44,674 bases of DNA from contig NZTP01000007.1 of assembly GCA_002696485.1 (NCBI GenBank), positions 1-44,674 of the forward strand. The letters run 5' to 3'. The DNA is from Altibacter sp. GTDB lineage: Bacteria > Bacteroidota > Bacteroidia > Flavobacteriales > Flavobacteriaceae. Shown here piece by piece: positions 8,658 through 17,089 of the stretch (positions are counted from its first letter, which is position 1; each line of letters opens with the position of its first letter). The notes under the pieces were generated by a model. The model saw only the letters and a list, made by a program, of their open reading frames with translations, ran no database searches and was not told the DNA's origin. Made by a program: the position numbers and the translations under genes.

Positions 8658-9407
8658 TTAATACCAGCGTGTGTTATCAAAACTATTCTTTTTCCAGTAA
8701 TACGCCATAATAAACCCAAACAATGCGCCTCCAATATGGGCCCAATTAGCAATATTCTGTCCAAATAATGAAAAGCCTGTTACTCCGGAGAACAGATCCA
8801 ATAGGATCAAAGCCGGAATAAAATATTTCGCCTTAATAGGCACCGGAAGGAAGATCAACATAAGCTCCACATTGGGGTACATAAGACCAAAGGCTACCAA
8901 AACCCCATAGATCGCTCCAGAAGCTCCTACCGCAGGAACATTCCATGCGCCAAAGAATTGCTTCATAGCTTCACTGCTCACATTGGAGATATCCCGCCAA
9001 CTTCCTGGTTCTAAAGTTTTGTTAAGCATATCCCAGATCTCGGCATCACTCGCCCCTAATGCGCTTAACGTATCAAATCCACTGTGAAACTGTAAATACC
9101 CTACGAGTGAATGTATCAATGCCGCCCCCAATCCGGCTGAGAAATAGAAAAAGAGGAACTTCGTACGTCCCCATCGCATTTCCAATGGTGAACCAAAGGC
9201 CCAAAGCGCATACATATTGAACAAAATGTGCATGAATCCGCCGTGCATGAACATGTGCGTTATTGGCTGCCAAAACTTGAAGTTAGGGTTCTCAAAATAG
9301 AACAAGGAGAATAACCGGTATGAAATATCTTCAGACATCAAAGTTCCAATAAAGAACAATGCGTTGATGATAATTAATACTTTAACGGTTTCAGTGATTC
9401 TTCCCAT
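8658..9407 (-). CDS. Rhomboid family intramembrane serine protease (first of a tandem pair)
   Basis: 249 aa. Canonical rhomboid motifs: HMFMHGGFMHILFNMYALW, the nucleophile serine in GASGAIYG and the catalytic histidine in NWAHIGGALFGF. It has about six transmembrane segments and almost no tail. A loop of about 60 residues lies between helices 3 and 4. It begins immediately after the mutL stop, in the same operon. It keeps the standard GASG motif, unlike its neighbour. Confidence 0.92.
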   Translation of the reverse strand: MGRITETVKVLIIINALFFIGTLMSEDISYRLFSLFYFENPNFKFWQPITHMFMHGGFMHILFNMYALWAFGSPLEMRWGRTKFLFFYFSAGLGAALIHSLVGYLQFHSGFDTLSALGASDAEIWDMLNKTLEPGSWRDISNVSSEAMKQFFGAWNVPAVGASGAIYGVLVAFGLMYPNVELMLIFLPVPIKAKYFIPALILLDLFSGVTGFSLFGQNIANWAHIGGALFGFIMAYYWKKNSFDNTRWY

Positions 9408-11252
9408 CTAGTTAAATTTTTTGTCAAAGTCGGTTACATCAAACGTAACTAACACTGGTTTGTTGTTGGGAGCAATACTTGGCTCCTTGCAAGCGAACAG
9501 TTGATTCACCAAGTGTTCCTGTTCGCTTCGGTTCAAGGCAATTCCGGTTCGTACCGCCATACTTTTTGCCATGGATTTCGCCAATAGGTCGTTTTGGCTG
9601 AAGCCTGCATCCGGTACTTCTTCTTTAATATCATTGATGAGACGTTCCAATACGCCGGCTACCTGACTCTCTAACAAATTCACCGGAATACCGTTGATAC
9701 TCAGCTGCTCTTCTCCTATTTCTGAAAAGACAAAGCCGGTATGCTCCAATTGTTCTTTTACTTTTTCGAGAATTTCCAAGTCGGGAGTCGAAAAATGAAG
9801 TGTCAACGGAAACAATAGCTGCTGACTTACGGCTTCTTGTACTGTTATGTTCTTCAGCAATTCTTCATACAAAATGCGTTGGTGCGCCAAATGCTGGTGG
9901 ATCACCATCATACCACTTTTAATAGGGCTTATAATATATTTATTGTGGAGCTGAAAGGTGATCTGTCCTTCAACATCGGCGGTCGTTTCGAACAGGCGAC
10001 CGCTTACTTCCTCACTTTCAAATTCTATGTCTTCTAAGCCTGAAACAACCCCTTCTTCCTGTTTCAATCCTACATACAGCGATTCCCAAGAAGCGCCTTT
10101 CTCACGTTTGTATGGGAAAGAAATATTGCGTTGCGCACCTTCTTTTTGAAATGGATTAAAATTCTTATCGACTTCTATGGTTGGTGCGACAGGTTGTTTT
10201 TTACTGTACTCGTATGGGGTCTCGAAACCCGAATCTTTATTAAAATCCAATACTGGAGCAATACTGAATTGCCCCAGACTATGTTTAATCGTTGCCCGAA
10301 GCATGGCATAAATGGCATGCTCATCGTCAAACTTGATCTCCGTCTTCGTGGGATGAATGTTAATATCGATGGAGTGCGGATCTACCGAAAGGAACAAGAA
10401 ATAACCCGGTTGTGCCCCGTCCTTGAGCAGTCCTTCGAAGGCGTTACTTACCGCATGATGTAAGTACGGACTCTTTATGAACCTATCGTTCACAAAAAAA
10501 AACTGTTCGCCCCTACTTTTTTTTGCAAACTGTGGTTTAATGACAAACCCTTCCACTTTTACGATCTCGGTCTCTTCAGAAACGGGTACTAATTTTTCGT
10601 TTGTCTTACTTCCGAAGATATTCACGATACGCTGCCGCGCATTGCTCGCAGGTAAATTGAACACATCGTTCCCGTTGTGCAACATTGAAAAAGCCACTTG
10701 GGGATGCGCTAATGCAACTCTGTGGAACTCATCAATGATATGCCGTGTTTCCACCGGATTACTTTTTAGGAAGTTTCGGCGCGCCGGAATATTATAAAAA
10801 AGATTTTTTACTGAAATGGTCGTGCCTCTAGGCACTACAGCTGCCTCCTGAGAGGTAACCTCACTACCTTCGATACAGATCTTCGTTCCCACTTCGGAAG
10901 TTTCGGTGCGGGTCTTTAATTCCACATGCGCAATGGCAGCAATGGAAGCCAAAGCTTCACCGCGGAAGCCCTTGGTATGTAAGTTGAAAAGGTCGTCGGC
11001 CGTTTTTATCTTGGAGGTGGCATGTCTTTCAAAACAAAGTCGTGCGTCTGTAACGCTCATCCCAATACCATCATCGGTGACCTGTACAAGCGTCTTTCCT
11101 GCATCCTTGACCAGCAAGGTTATTTTGGTCGCGCCGGCGTCTATGGCATTTTCCAGCAGTTCCTTGACCACGGAAGCAGGACGTTGAACGACCTCTCCGG
11201 CTGCAATTTGATTGGCAACATGATCCGGTAAAAGCTGAATGATATCAGTCAT
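9408..11252 (-). CDS. mutL: DNA mismatch repair protein MutL
   Basis: 614 aa. N-terminal GHKL ATPase: VANQIAAGEVVQRP, ENAIDAGAT (catalytic Glu/Asn), DDGIGM, the FRGEALASIA lid and GTTISVKNLFYNIPARR. A variable linker follows (about 340-430), then the C-terminal dimerisation domain. In the position of the endonuclease motif DQHA(x)2E(x)4E, the sequence reads HQHLAHQRILYE, so the Asp, the Ala and the first Glu are replaced. The later ACKEPSIAPNNKP box lacks the CPHGRP form. It acts with MutS in mismatch repair. Its ATG shares a base with the stop of the upstream small gene (TAATG). Confidence 0.95.
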   Translation of the reverse strand: MTDIIQLLPDHVANQIAAGEVVQRPASVVKELLENAIDAGATKITLLVKDAGKTLVQVTDDGIGMSVTDARLCFERHATSKIKTADDLFNLHTKGFRGEALASIAAIAHVELKTRTETSEVGTKICIEGSEVTSQEAAVVPRGTTISVKNLFYNIPARRNFLKSNPVETRHIIDEFHRVALAHPQVAFSMLHNGNDVFNLPASNARQRIVNIFGSKTNEKLVPVSEETEIVKVEGFVIKPQFAKKSRGEQFFFVNDRFIKSPYLHHAVSNAFEGLLKDGAQPGYFLFLSVDPHSIDINIHPTKTEIKFDDEHAIYAMLRATIKHSLGQFSIAPVLDFNKDSGFETPYEYSKKQPVAPTIEVDKNFNPFQKEGAQRNISFPYKREKGASWESLYVGLKQEEGVVSGLEDIEFESEEVSGRLFETTADVEGQITFQLHNKYIISPIKSGMMVIHQHLAHQRILYEELLKNITVQEAVSQQLLFPLTLHFSTPDLEILEKVKEQLEHTGFVFSEIGEEQLSINGIPVNLLESQVAGVLERLINDIKEEVPDAGFSQNDLLAKSMAKSMAVRTGIALNRSEQEHLVNQLFACKEPSIAPNNKPVLVTFDVTDFDKKFN

Positions 11253-11542
11253 TAGTATTGCTGAAAAAATATGGACAAATCGAAATCGATAATGTACAGG
11301 AATAGCAAGACCAGAGCAGCCGTGATAAGGATAATGCGTTTATTGACACCGCGGTTCTTAGAAGCCTTGAGTTCTTCCCACGCGTTTTTGAATTTCCCTT
11401 TCAACCCGGGAGACGTCCCAACAGTCGATCTAAACGCATCAAATTTATGACGTATCTCATAAGGGTTTCCTTCGCCTTCGTGTTTGTAGTAACGCGGATT
11501 ATAACTAAATTTTTTGTTCTTGCGTGATTTTAAAATTCCCAT
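11252..11542 (-). CDS. Small single-pass membrane protein (often mislabelled riboflavin synthase subunit beta)
   Basis: 96 aa. A basic N-terminal half (KSRKNKKFSYNPRYYKHEG), a central polar helix, and one transmembrane helix near the C-terminus (about 72-90) with a short outside tail. It is conserved between ribH and mutL in Flavobacteriaceae. I recall database names of the form 'riboflavin synthase subunit beta', which seem carried over from adjacent ribH; no lumazine synthase feature is present. The function is unknown. The tail-anchored-like topology and coupling to mutL by a TAATG overlap are all that can be said. Confidence 0.85.
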   Translation of the reverse strand: MGILKSRKNKKFSYNPRYYKHEGEGNPYEIRHKFDAFRSTVGTSPGLKGKFKNAWEELKASKNRGVNKRIILITAALVLLFLYIIDFDLSIFFQQY

Positions 11543-11647
11543 AACTAATCGTTTTCAAATGTACTTAAATTACGGCAGTTTTAGAAGTACTTTGCCGTCC
11601 ATTCTTGTAAACAATTATCGTTCCGAATGTGGAACCGTCCTGAAATT

Positions 11648-12145
11648 TTAAAATTTAGAATCCTTTCGCAACTGCGCCATCTTAATCGCAGCAATCGCAG
11701 CTTCAGTGCCTTTATTGCCGTGTTTTCCACCACTTCGGTCCATTGCCTGCTGACGGTTATTATCGGTAAGTACACAAAAGATCACAGGAATGTTATTCTG
11801 TACATTCAGGTCTTTGATTCCTTGCGCTACGGCTTCACACACGTAATCGAAGTGCTTGGTTTCACCTTGGATCACGCTTCCTATGGCAATAACGGCATCT
11901 AACATATCGTAGCTTTGTTGCATGCGTTTGCAGCCGTAGATAAGTTCGAAGCTTCCGGGTACATTCCAACGCACAATATTATCATTGATTGCTCCACAGT
12001 CTTTTAGCGCATCGAAAGCTCCTTGGAACATACCTTCGGTGATCTCATGGTTCCATTCAGAAACAACGATCCCAAACCGAAAGTCTTTCGCGTTTGGGAT
12101 CGTGTCTTTATCGTAGGTTGATAAATTTTTATGGTTTGTAGCCAT
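11648..12145 (-). CDS. ribH: 6,7-dimethyl-8-ribityllumazine synthase
   Basis: 165 aa, a normal length. Condenses 5-amino-6-ribitylaminouracil with 3,4-dihydroxybutanone phosphate, the penultimate step of riboflavin synthesis. Visible family segments are VSEWNHEITEGM (Trp substrate-stacking position), VPGSFELIYG, IGSVIQGETKHFDYV with the catalytic His, and the phosphate-binding GGKHGNKG near the end. It starts directly after the stop of the TPR gene. I see no FMN riboswitch upstream, as there is no intergenic space. The gap to the next gene (11543-11647) holds nothing clear. Confidence 0.96.
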   Translation of the reverse strand: MATNHKNLSTYDKDTIPNAKDFRFGIVVSEWNHEITEGMFQGAFDALKDCGAINDNIVRWNVPGSFELIYGCKRMQQSYDMLDAVIAIGSVIQGETKHFDYVCEAVAQGIKDLNVQNNIPVIFCVLTDNNRQQAMDRSGGKHGNKGTEAAIAAIKMAQLRKDSKF

Positions 12146-12913
12146 CTATTCTTGCATTGCTTCGGCCTGACCAATATACAGGTTGGCTTTTGTGGCTTCA
12201 GCCGATTTTGGATACTCTTCGTTAATTCGATTAAAATGCTTCAAGGCAACATCAAATTTGTTAAGGCTCATGGCTGTTAGGCCGGCTTTCAGAAGAAAAC
12301 GAGGCGCTGTAACTTCATTATCGCTTAACGATACCGCCTTCTCATAATAACCTAATGCGTCATCGGGCTGTCCCAATTGGGCGAATGCATCGCCAATAGC
12401 GCCTTTGGCCAAGGGTCCGAGCATCGCATCATCGCTTTTAAAGTCGTCCAAATGGTCAATGGCTTTTTGATATTCACCTGTGTTGATGTATGCCATTCCT
12501 GCGTAATAATTGGCAAGATTTCCTGCCGGAGTCCCGCCATAATTATCAATAATATCCAAGAAACCGTATTGACCTTCACCACCGTTCAGGGACAGGTTAT
12601 AAAGCGAATCCTTAGCCGTTGCGGTCAAAGCTTGCTCAAAATAGTCCTGAGCTTGATACATCTCATTCATAGCCTCGCTTTCTTTGGGACCTTGGATAAA
12701 TTGCTGATATCCTAAATATCCTAAGACACACAACGCCACAGCACCTACTGTAATGAGAATATACTTTTGGTTCTTTTCAACCCAAGCCTCGGTTCTGGAG
12801 GCCCCTTCATCTAAAGTATTGAATACCTCTGCTGTTGTACTGTTCTCTTCTAATTGAGATTGCTTTTCGACTTTTGTTTTCGGTTTACCACCTCTTTTCT
12901 TGTAGGTTGCCAT
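12146..12913 (-). CDS. Tetratricopeptide-repeat membrane protein
   Basis: 255 aa. A charged cytoplasmic N-terminus (about 45 residues, Lys/Glu-rich) is followed by one transmembrane helix (ILITVGAVALCVLGYLGY region, about 52-69), then an extracytoplasmic TPR domain with three or four helical pairs (YYAGMAYINTGEYQKAIDHL, GDAFAQLGQPDDALGYYEKAV, LLKAGLTAMSLNKFDVALKHF). The layout resembles YfgM-type TPR proteins that work near the Sec translocon. That is inference from architecture. It is the first gene of the ribH-mutL operon. Confidence 0.85.
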   Translation of the reverse strand: MATYKKRGGKPKTKVEKQSQLEENSTTAEVFNTLDEGASRTEAWVEKNQKYILITVGAVALCVLGYLGYQQFIQGPKESEAMNEMYQAQDYFEQALTATAKDSLYNLSLNGGEGQYGFLDIIDNYGGTPAGNLANYYAGMAYINTGEYQKAIDHLDDFKSDDAMLGPLAKGAIGDAFAQLGQPDDALGYYEKAVSLSDNEVTAPRFLLKAGLTAMSLNKFDVALKHFNRINEEYPKSAEATKANLYIGQAEAMQE

Positions 12914-12932
12914 AGATTTCTTTATTGAAGCG

Positions 12933-12940
12933 CAAAAATA
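12933..12940 (-). promoter_or_regulatory. -7 promoter box for the TPR-ribH-mutL operon
   Basis: TATTTTTG on the minus strand is a perfect TAnnTTTG match, 19 nt before the TPR start codon. No clear TTG element is seen 17-23 nt upstream. The position fits a promoter for the minus-strand operon, opposite recF. Confidence 0.5.
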
Positions 12941-13061
12941 AAATTTTTATTAGAATTTAAAAGGGAAAAGATTCCTTATTTTTCGATAATTTGCAGCCTG
13001 CTTTTTGTTTTTTTTCTGAAAAGTTGACACCCGAACCCTGAAACATAGTAGTCTCATTCGC

Positions 13062-14168
13062 ATGCACTTACAATCATTATCATTAGTAAACTACAAGAAT
13101 TTTGAGTCGGAAAGTTTTTCCTTCGATCCTAAAATCAATTGTTTTGTGGGAAATAACGGTATTGGAAAGACCAATGTGCTCGATGCGATCTATCATCTTT
13201 CCTACGGAAAGAGCTACTTCAATCCTATCACCACACAAAATATTCGTCATGGCGAGGAATTTTTTGTTATTGAAGGACTTTACAAAAAGAATGAGCACGA
13301 TGAAAAGGTGGTCGTGAGTGCAAAGCGCGGACAAAAAAAACTTATCAAGCGCAACGGAAAAGCCTACGATAAATTTAGTGAACATATAGGATTCCTGCCC
13401 CTGGTAATTATTTCTCCGGCAGATAGAGACCTTATCATTGAAGGCAGCGAGACCCGAAGAAAATTTATGGATGGCGTGATATCGCAAGGAGATTCACACT
13501 ATTTGCAGCAATTGATCAACTATAACAAAGTGTTGCTTCAGCGCAATTCCCTTTTAAAGTATTTTGCTGCCAACAATACCTATAACCAAGACACACTAGA
13601 GGTATACAACCAACAACTGCATACCCTTGGCACTCCTATCTTCGAGAAACGAACCGAATTTTTGGAAGCATTTACGCCTATCTTTCTGAAAAGATATGCA
13701 TCCATTAGTAGCGGGAGTGAGACCGTATCCCTCAATTACACCAGCCAAATACAGGAAAAGCCTTTACTCACGCTTTTTCAGGAGTATCTTACTAAAGACA
13801 AGGTCACCCAGTATACTAACGTTGGAATTCATAAGGACGACCTCCTTTTTGAGATCGACGGACACCCCATAAAAAAATTTGGATCGCAGGGGCAACAAAA
13901 GTCGTACTTGATCGCTTTGAAATTGGCCCAGTTCGATTTTATAAAATCACAAAGCAAAGTCACACCCATATTGTTATTGGATGATATTTTTGATAAATTG
14001 GACGAGCAGCGGGTGGAGCACCTCATCTCTTTGGTAGACAACGAAGATTTTGGGCAGCTCTTTATAAGTGATACACATGCGAACCGCACAGAAGAAGTCG
14101 TAAAAAAAGTACATCAAACTTACAAAATGTTTCCCTTGGGAAAGTTCGATCAAACTGATACACCATGA
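13062..14168 (+). CDS. recF: DNA replication and repair protein RecF
   Basis: 368 aa, a normal length. SMC-like ATPase that with RecO and RecR loads RecA at single-strand gaps. Walker A is [14 protein letters not shown] (about 30-43). An ABC-type signature region ([16 protein letters not shown]) and Walker [16 protein letters not shown] follow in the last third. It is divergent from the TPR-ribH operon across a 148-bp gap. Its stop overlaps the start of the next gene (ATGA). No good TAnnTTTG box was found upstream. Confidence 0.95.
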   Translation: MHLQSLSLVNYKNFESESFSFDPKINCFVGNNGIGKTNVLDAIYHLSYGKSYFNPITTQNIRHGEEFFVIEGLYKKNEHDEKVVVSAKRGQKKLIKRNGKAYDKFSEHIGFLPLVIISPADRDLIIEGSETRRKFMDGVISQGDSHYLQQLINYNKVLLQRNSLLKYFAANNTYNQDTLEVYNQQLHTLGTPIFEKRTEFLEAFTPIFLKRYASISSGSETVSLNYTSQIQEKPLLTLFQEYLTKDKVTQYTNVGIHKDDLLFEIDGHPIKKFGSQGQQKSYLIALKLAQFDFIKSQSKVTPILLLDDIFDKLDEQRVEHLISLVDNEDFGQLFISDTHANRTEEVVKKVHQTYKMFPLGKFDQTDTP

Positions 14169-14590
14169 AATTAACTCTGTCTAGCATCTTATTATTTTCA
14201 GCTCTCTTGTTCTCCTGCGACACCCAAACGCCTGAAGATCAAAAAGAGCGATTGGGAGGCTATTGGGAAATCGAATCGGTGACTTTGGCGGATGGTACGA
14301 AGCGTGATTTTGGTATGAGTCCCGTGATCGATTTTATAGAAGTAACGGGCGACAGCGGTATTAGAAAGAAGGTCGCTCCTAAATTTGACGGTGGCTTTAC
14401 AGTGACCGATTCTTCAGAAAAATTTCAATTAGCAATAGAAGACGATAGTTTGCGTATATATTACAATACCGCTTTCGACAGTTGGAAAGAAACAGTGGTG
14501 TTTGTCAAGGACAGCATGTTGAAAGTAAAGAACCAAGATCAAAAGGAGTATACTTACCGGCGCTATCGGAAGTTTAACCTTTCAGAATAA
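14165..14590 (+). CDS. Small lipoprotein, lipocalin-like
   Basis: 141 aa. A lipoprotein signal peptide with lipobox LLFSC (Cys18) and a mature domain of about 120 residues. The start [16 protein letters not shown] and the alternating strands suggest a small beta-barrel of the lipocalin-like type. The function is not recognised. It overlaps recF by four bases and precedes the DciA-like gene by six, so it sits inside a replication/repair mini-operon although its product is a membrane lipoprotein. This arrangement seems recurrent in flavobacteria, from memory. Confidence 0.75.
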   Translation: MKLTLSSILLFSALLFSCDTQTPEDQKERLGGYWEIESVTLADGTKRDFGMSPVIDFIEVTGDSGIRKKVAPKFDGGFTVTDSSEKFQLAIEDDSLRIYYNTAFDSWKETVVFVKDSMLKVKNQDQKEYTYRRYRKFNLSE

Positions 14591-14596
14591 AAAAGT

Positions 14597-14890
14597 ATGG
14601 CAAAACGCGACGGAGAAAATACCTTGGGAGAAGTCCTCAAAAGTTTTATTGAGGCGAATCGTCTTCAGCCCGGACTGGACAAGGTTTCGGTGAAAGATGC
14701 GTGGCATGCGGTCATGGGTGAAACGATCGATAAATATACCCTTCAGGTGCAATTGGATCGCAATACGCTTTACGTATCTTTAAGCTCTTCGGTGTTGCGA
14801 GAAGAATTGAGCTACGGTAAAGAAAAGATCATTAGATTGCTTAATGAATCCTTAGGGAAAGACTTGATTAAGAAGCTGATCCTTCGGTAA
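14597..14890 (+). CDS. DUF721/DciA-like protein
   Basis: 97 aa. The segment VKDAWHAVMGETIDKYT followed by LYVSLSSSVLREELSYGKEKIIRLLNE matches the DUF721 fold. DUF721 includes DciA, the ancestral loader of the DnaB helicase, so a role in helicase loading is plausible but inferred from family and from proximity to recF. It is about the length of a minimal DUF721 domain. A hairpin terminator lies just downstream. Confidence 0.82.
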   Translation: MAKRDGENTLGEVLKSFIEANRLQPGLDKVSVKDAWHAVMGETIDKYTLQVQLDRNTLYVSLSSSVLREELSYGKEKIIRLLNESLGKDLIKKLILR

Positions 14891-14896
14891 AAAAAA

Positions 14897-14932
14897 GACT
14901 GTATAAAAACCCGAACAGGCTATTATACAGTC
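14897..14932. terminator. Bidirectional terminator between dciA-like gene and ndk
   Basis: GACTGTATA (14897-14905) pairs with TATACAGTC (14924-14932), nine perfect base pairs. A-rich sequence lies on the left side and a T/C-rich run on the right, so it can end both convergent transcripts. Confidence 0.7.
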
Positions 14933-14953
14933 CTTCTTCTTTTGAGTTATACT

Positions 14954-15373
14954 CTAGAACATTTCTCTCCCTGAGAAATGGAACGCGCCTTCAATAGCAG
15001 CATTCTCATCGCTGTCACTTCCGTGCACCGCGTTCTCTCCAATAGAAGCTGCATATAATTTGCGGATGGTTCCTTCGGCAGCGTCGGCAGGATTGGTCGC
15101 TCCAATAAGCGTACGGAAATCTTCCACAGCATTATCTTTTTCAAGGATGGCAGCAACAATAGGACCGCGGGTCATATAGGCTACCAACTCACCAAAGAAA
15201 GGGCGCTCCTTGTGGATCGCATAAAAGGCCTTCGCATCGGCAGTCGTCATCTGTGTTAACTTCATGGCTACGATTCTGAAACCGGCAGCATTTATCTTTT
15301 CCAAAATAGCTCCAACGTGTCCTTTTTCAACACTATCGGGCTTTAACATTGTAAACGTTCTATTTGTTTGCAT
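14954..15373 (-). CDS. ndk: Nucleoside-diphosphate kinase
   Basis: 139 aa from the ATG at 15373; the reading frame extends 11 codons upstream, but family members start at M-x-T-N-R-T-F. Transfers the gamma-phosphate between nucleoside triphosphates and diphosphates through a phosphohistidine. Seen: [19 protein letters not shown] with the active-site Lys, [15 protein letters not shown], the [14 protein letters not shown] loop, and the catalytic histidine in [12 protein letters not shown]. The length is normal. It is monocistronic, with its own promoter and a shared terminator. Confidence 0.96.
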   Translation of the reverse strand: MQTNRTFTMLKPDSVEKGHVGAILEKINAAGFRIVAMKLTQMTTADAKAFYAIHKERPFFGELVAYMTRGPIVAAILEKDNAVEDFRTLIGATNPADAAEGTIRKLYAASIGENAVHGSDSDENAAIEGAFHFSGREMF

Positions 15374-15392
15374 GGTTTTTTTAAATTTTGTG

Positions 15393-15422
15393 CAAAAGTA
15401 ACCCATTTAGCTACAAAAACAA
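15393..15422 (-). promoter_or_regulatory. Promoter of ndk
   Basis: On the minus strand, TTG (15422-15420) is followed 19 nt later by TACTTTTG (15400-15393). This is a full Bacteroidota promoter with -33 and -7 elements. The ndk ATG is 19 nt further on, which leaves a very short leader. Confidence 0.65.
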
Positions 15423-15500
15423 GTAATTTACAATAGTTTAATACGCACTACCTTTCGGAATCGTTTTTAAGTAGCTGAAGCCAAAAATGCGAATTAATTG

Positions 15501-15508
15501 TATCTTCG
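15501..15508 (+). promoter_or_regulatory. -7 promoter box of nrnA
   Basis: TATCTTCG, one mismatch from TAnnTTTG, ends six nt before the nrnA ATG. If it is used, the mRNA would be nearly leaderless. No TTG -33 element is evident. Confidence 0.4.
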
Positions 15509-15514
15509 CAGCCT

Positions 15515-16537
15515 ATGAATGCTGAAACAACGTCCACAGTTAAAAAACTGCTTGCAACACAAAAAAGAATAGTGGTCATTGGTCATAAGAATCCCGACGG
15601 TGATGCCGTGGGCTCTTGCTTGGGCCTTGCAAATTTTCTGAAGCAATTGGGCCACGATACCCATGTAGTGATGCCCAACGATTTTCCCGATTTTTTAAAA
15701 TGGTTACCGGGTTGCGACCAACTTGTTATTCATGAAAAGGATACTTCACGAAGTGAAGCATTGATCTCTGAAGCAGATGTAATCTTCACGCTGGACTTTA
15801 ACAGTTTGGACCGAACGGGCGACCTACAACAAATCCTTAAAGAAAGCGAGGCAGATTTTGTCATGATCGATCACCACCAAGCCCCTGATGATTATGCGAA
15901 AGCCACATACAGCGATATTACAATGAGTTCCACCTCACAGATGGTATATCATTTTATGGAATCGCTGGAAGGATTGAATAAGGTGAACAAGACCATTGCC
16001 ACACAATTGTACACCGGTATTATGACCGACACAGGTTCGTTCCGTTTTCCATCGACTACCGCTATGACGCATAAGGTTATAGCCAAACTTATTGAAGCCG
16101 GGGCTTCCAATGCACAGATTCATGAGGCCGTCTACGATACCAATAGCCCCGAACGAATGAAGTTACTAGGAACAGCCTTGAACAACCTTACTATCCTTCC
16201 GGATTTGCATACGGCTTATATTACCTTGACACAGCAGGAATTGGATGCACATAACTTCAAGAAAGGCGATACCGAAGGTTTCGTAAATTATGCCTTGTCC
16301 ATTAAAGGGATTTATTTTGCCGTGATCTTTATAGAGAATAAACAGGAAAACATTGTAAAGATGTCTTTTAGAAGTAAAGGGTCGTTCTCGGTAAACGACT
16401 TTGCCCGCAATCACTATGACGGTGGCGGTCATATAAATGCCGCAGGAGGGAGAAGTTCAAAATCATTAACCGACACAATTACTGAATTTATTAGTATCTT
16501 GCCTAGCTATAAAAACGAACTTACTCATGTATCGTAA
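15515..16537 (+). CDS. nrnA: DHH/DHHA1 family phosphoesterase (NrnA-like oligoribonuclease/pAp phosphatase)
   Basis: 340 aa. Predicted to degrade very short RNA oligonucleotides and pAp, using two metal ions. DHH-domain motifs: VIGHKNPDGDAVGS (motif I), FTLDFNSLDRTGD (motif II), VMIDHHQAPDD (the DHH motif) and DTGSFRFPSTT. The C-terminal DHHA1 domain carries NHYDGGGHINAAGG, which binds the substrate. The length is usual for NrnA. The end overlaps gldI by 11 nt. Confidence 0.9.
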   Translation: MNAETTSTVKKLLATQKRIVVIGHKNPDGDAVGSCLGLANFLKQLGHDTHVVMPNDFPDFLKWLPGCDQLVIHEKDTSRSEALISEADVIFTLDFNSLDRTGDLQQILKESEADFVMIDHHQAPDDYAKATYSDITMSSTSQMVYHFMESLEGLNKVNKTIATQLYTGIMTDTGSFRFPSTTAMTHKVIAKLIEAGASNAQIHEAVYDTNSPERMKLLGTALNNLTILPDLHTAYITLTQQELDAHNFKKGDTEGFVNYALSIKGIYFAVIFIENKQENIVKMSFRSKGSFSVNDFARNHYDGGGHINAAGGRSSKSLTDTITEFISILPSYKNELTHVS

Positions 16538-17081
16538 CCTACTTATACTGGCTTTCTTAACACTAAGCCTTTCGGCATGCAAGACGCCTGAAGCACGACG
16601 CCCCGTGCAACAGAAGTCCGGAAGTTTTATCAAGGAATCTGCCGAACGCAACAAAAAAATCTTCCAAAAAGAAGAAGCACGCATTACCAAACTCATGAAA
16701 GCAAATCCCGAGCGGGACTATATAGCTTCAGAAAGCGGATTTTGGTATTTTTACAATATAAAGGACACCACAAGTGTGAAAATGCCCGAATTTGGAGATG
16801 AAGTTACCTTCACCTTCGACATTAAAGACCTTGCCGGCACTACCATCCTTTCCGAAGATGAGAACGGACTGCAAACCTATATCGTAGACCAAAGTAATCA
16901 AGAACTAATCTCAGGGATACGCGATGGGATCAAACTCATGAAAGAAGGTGAGCAAGTAACCTTTCTTTTCCCCTCGTACAAAGCATTTGGCTATTATGGC
17001 ATCGAAGATAAACTTGGCACCAACATTCCCGTGCAAAGTACAGTTACCTTAAAATCAATAGAAGAACCAAAAGAAAATTAA
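16527..17081 (+). CDS. gldI: Gliding-motility FKBP-type lipoprotein GldI
   Basis: 184 aa. Lipoprotein signal with LSAC (Cys18), a basic Lys/Glu helix, then an FKBP domain: FGDEVTFTFDIKDLAGTTI, ELISGIRDGIKLMKEGEQVTFLFPS, AFGYYG, IPVQSTVTL. GldI is a predicted peptidyl-prolyl isomerase needed for gliding and T9SS function in Flavobacterium johnsoniae. The FKBP here is divergent: it lacks the usual YGYG-type aromatic set in full. It overlaps nrnA and is followed eight bases later by a second PPIase. Its presence suggests a T9SS in this organism, as does the cargo protein at 22643-23554. Confidence 0.88.
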   Translation: MYRNLLILAFLTLSLSACKTPEARRPVQQKSGSFIKESAERNKKIFQKEEARITKLMKANPERDYIASESGFWYFYNIKDTTSVKMPEFGDEVTFTFDIKDLAGTTILSEDENGLQTYIVDQSNQELISGIRDGIKLMKEGEQVTFLFPSYKAFGYYGIEDKLGTNIPVQSTVTLKSIEEPKEN

Positions 17082-17089
17082 TAGAACCT

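Noticed and set aside
10131-10463. 110-codon open frame antisense to mutL
   Set aside because: The opposite strand encodes a complete MutL with conserved motifs in this region; the antisense frame shows no family features.
11543-12145. FMN riboswitch for ribH
   Set aside because: ribH begins immediately after the upstream gene stop, so there is no leader, and no RFN-like structure is seen.
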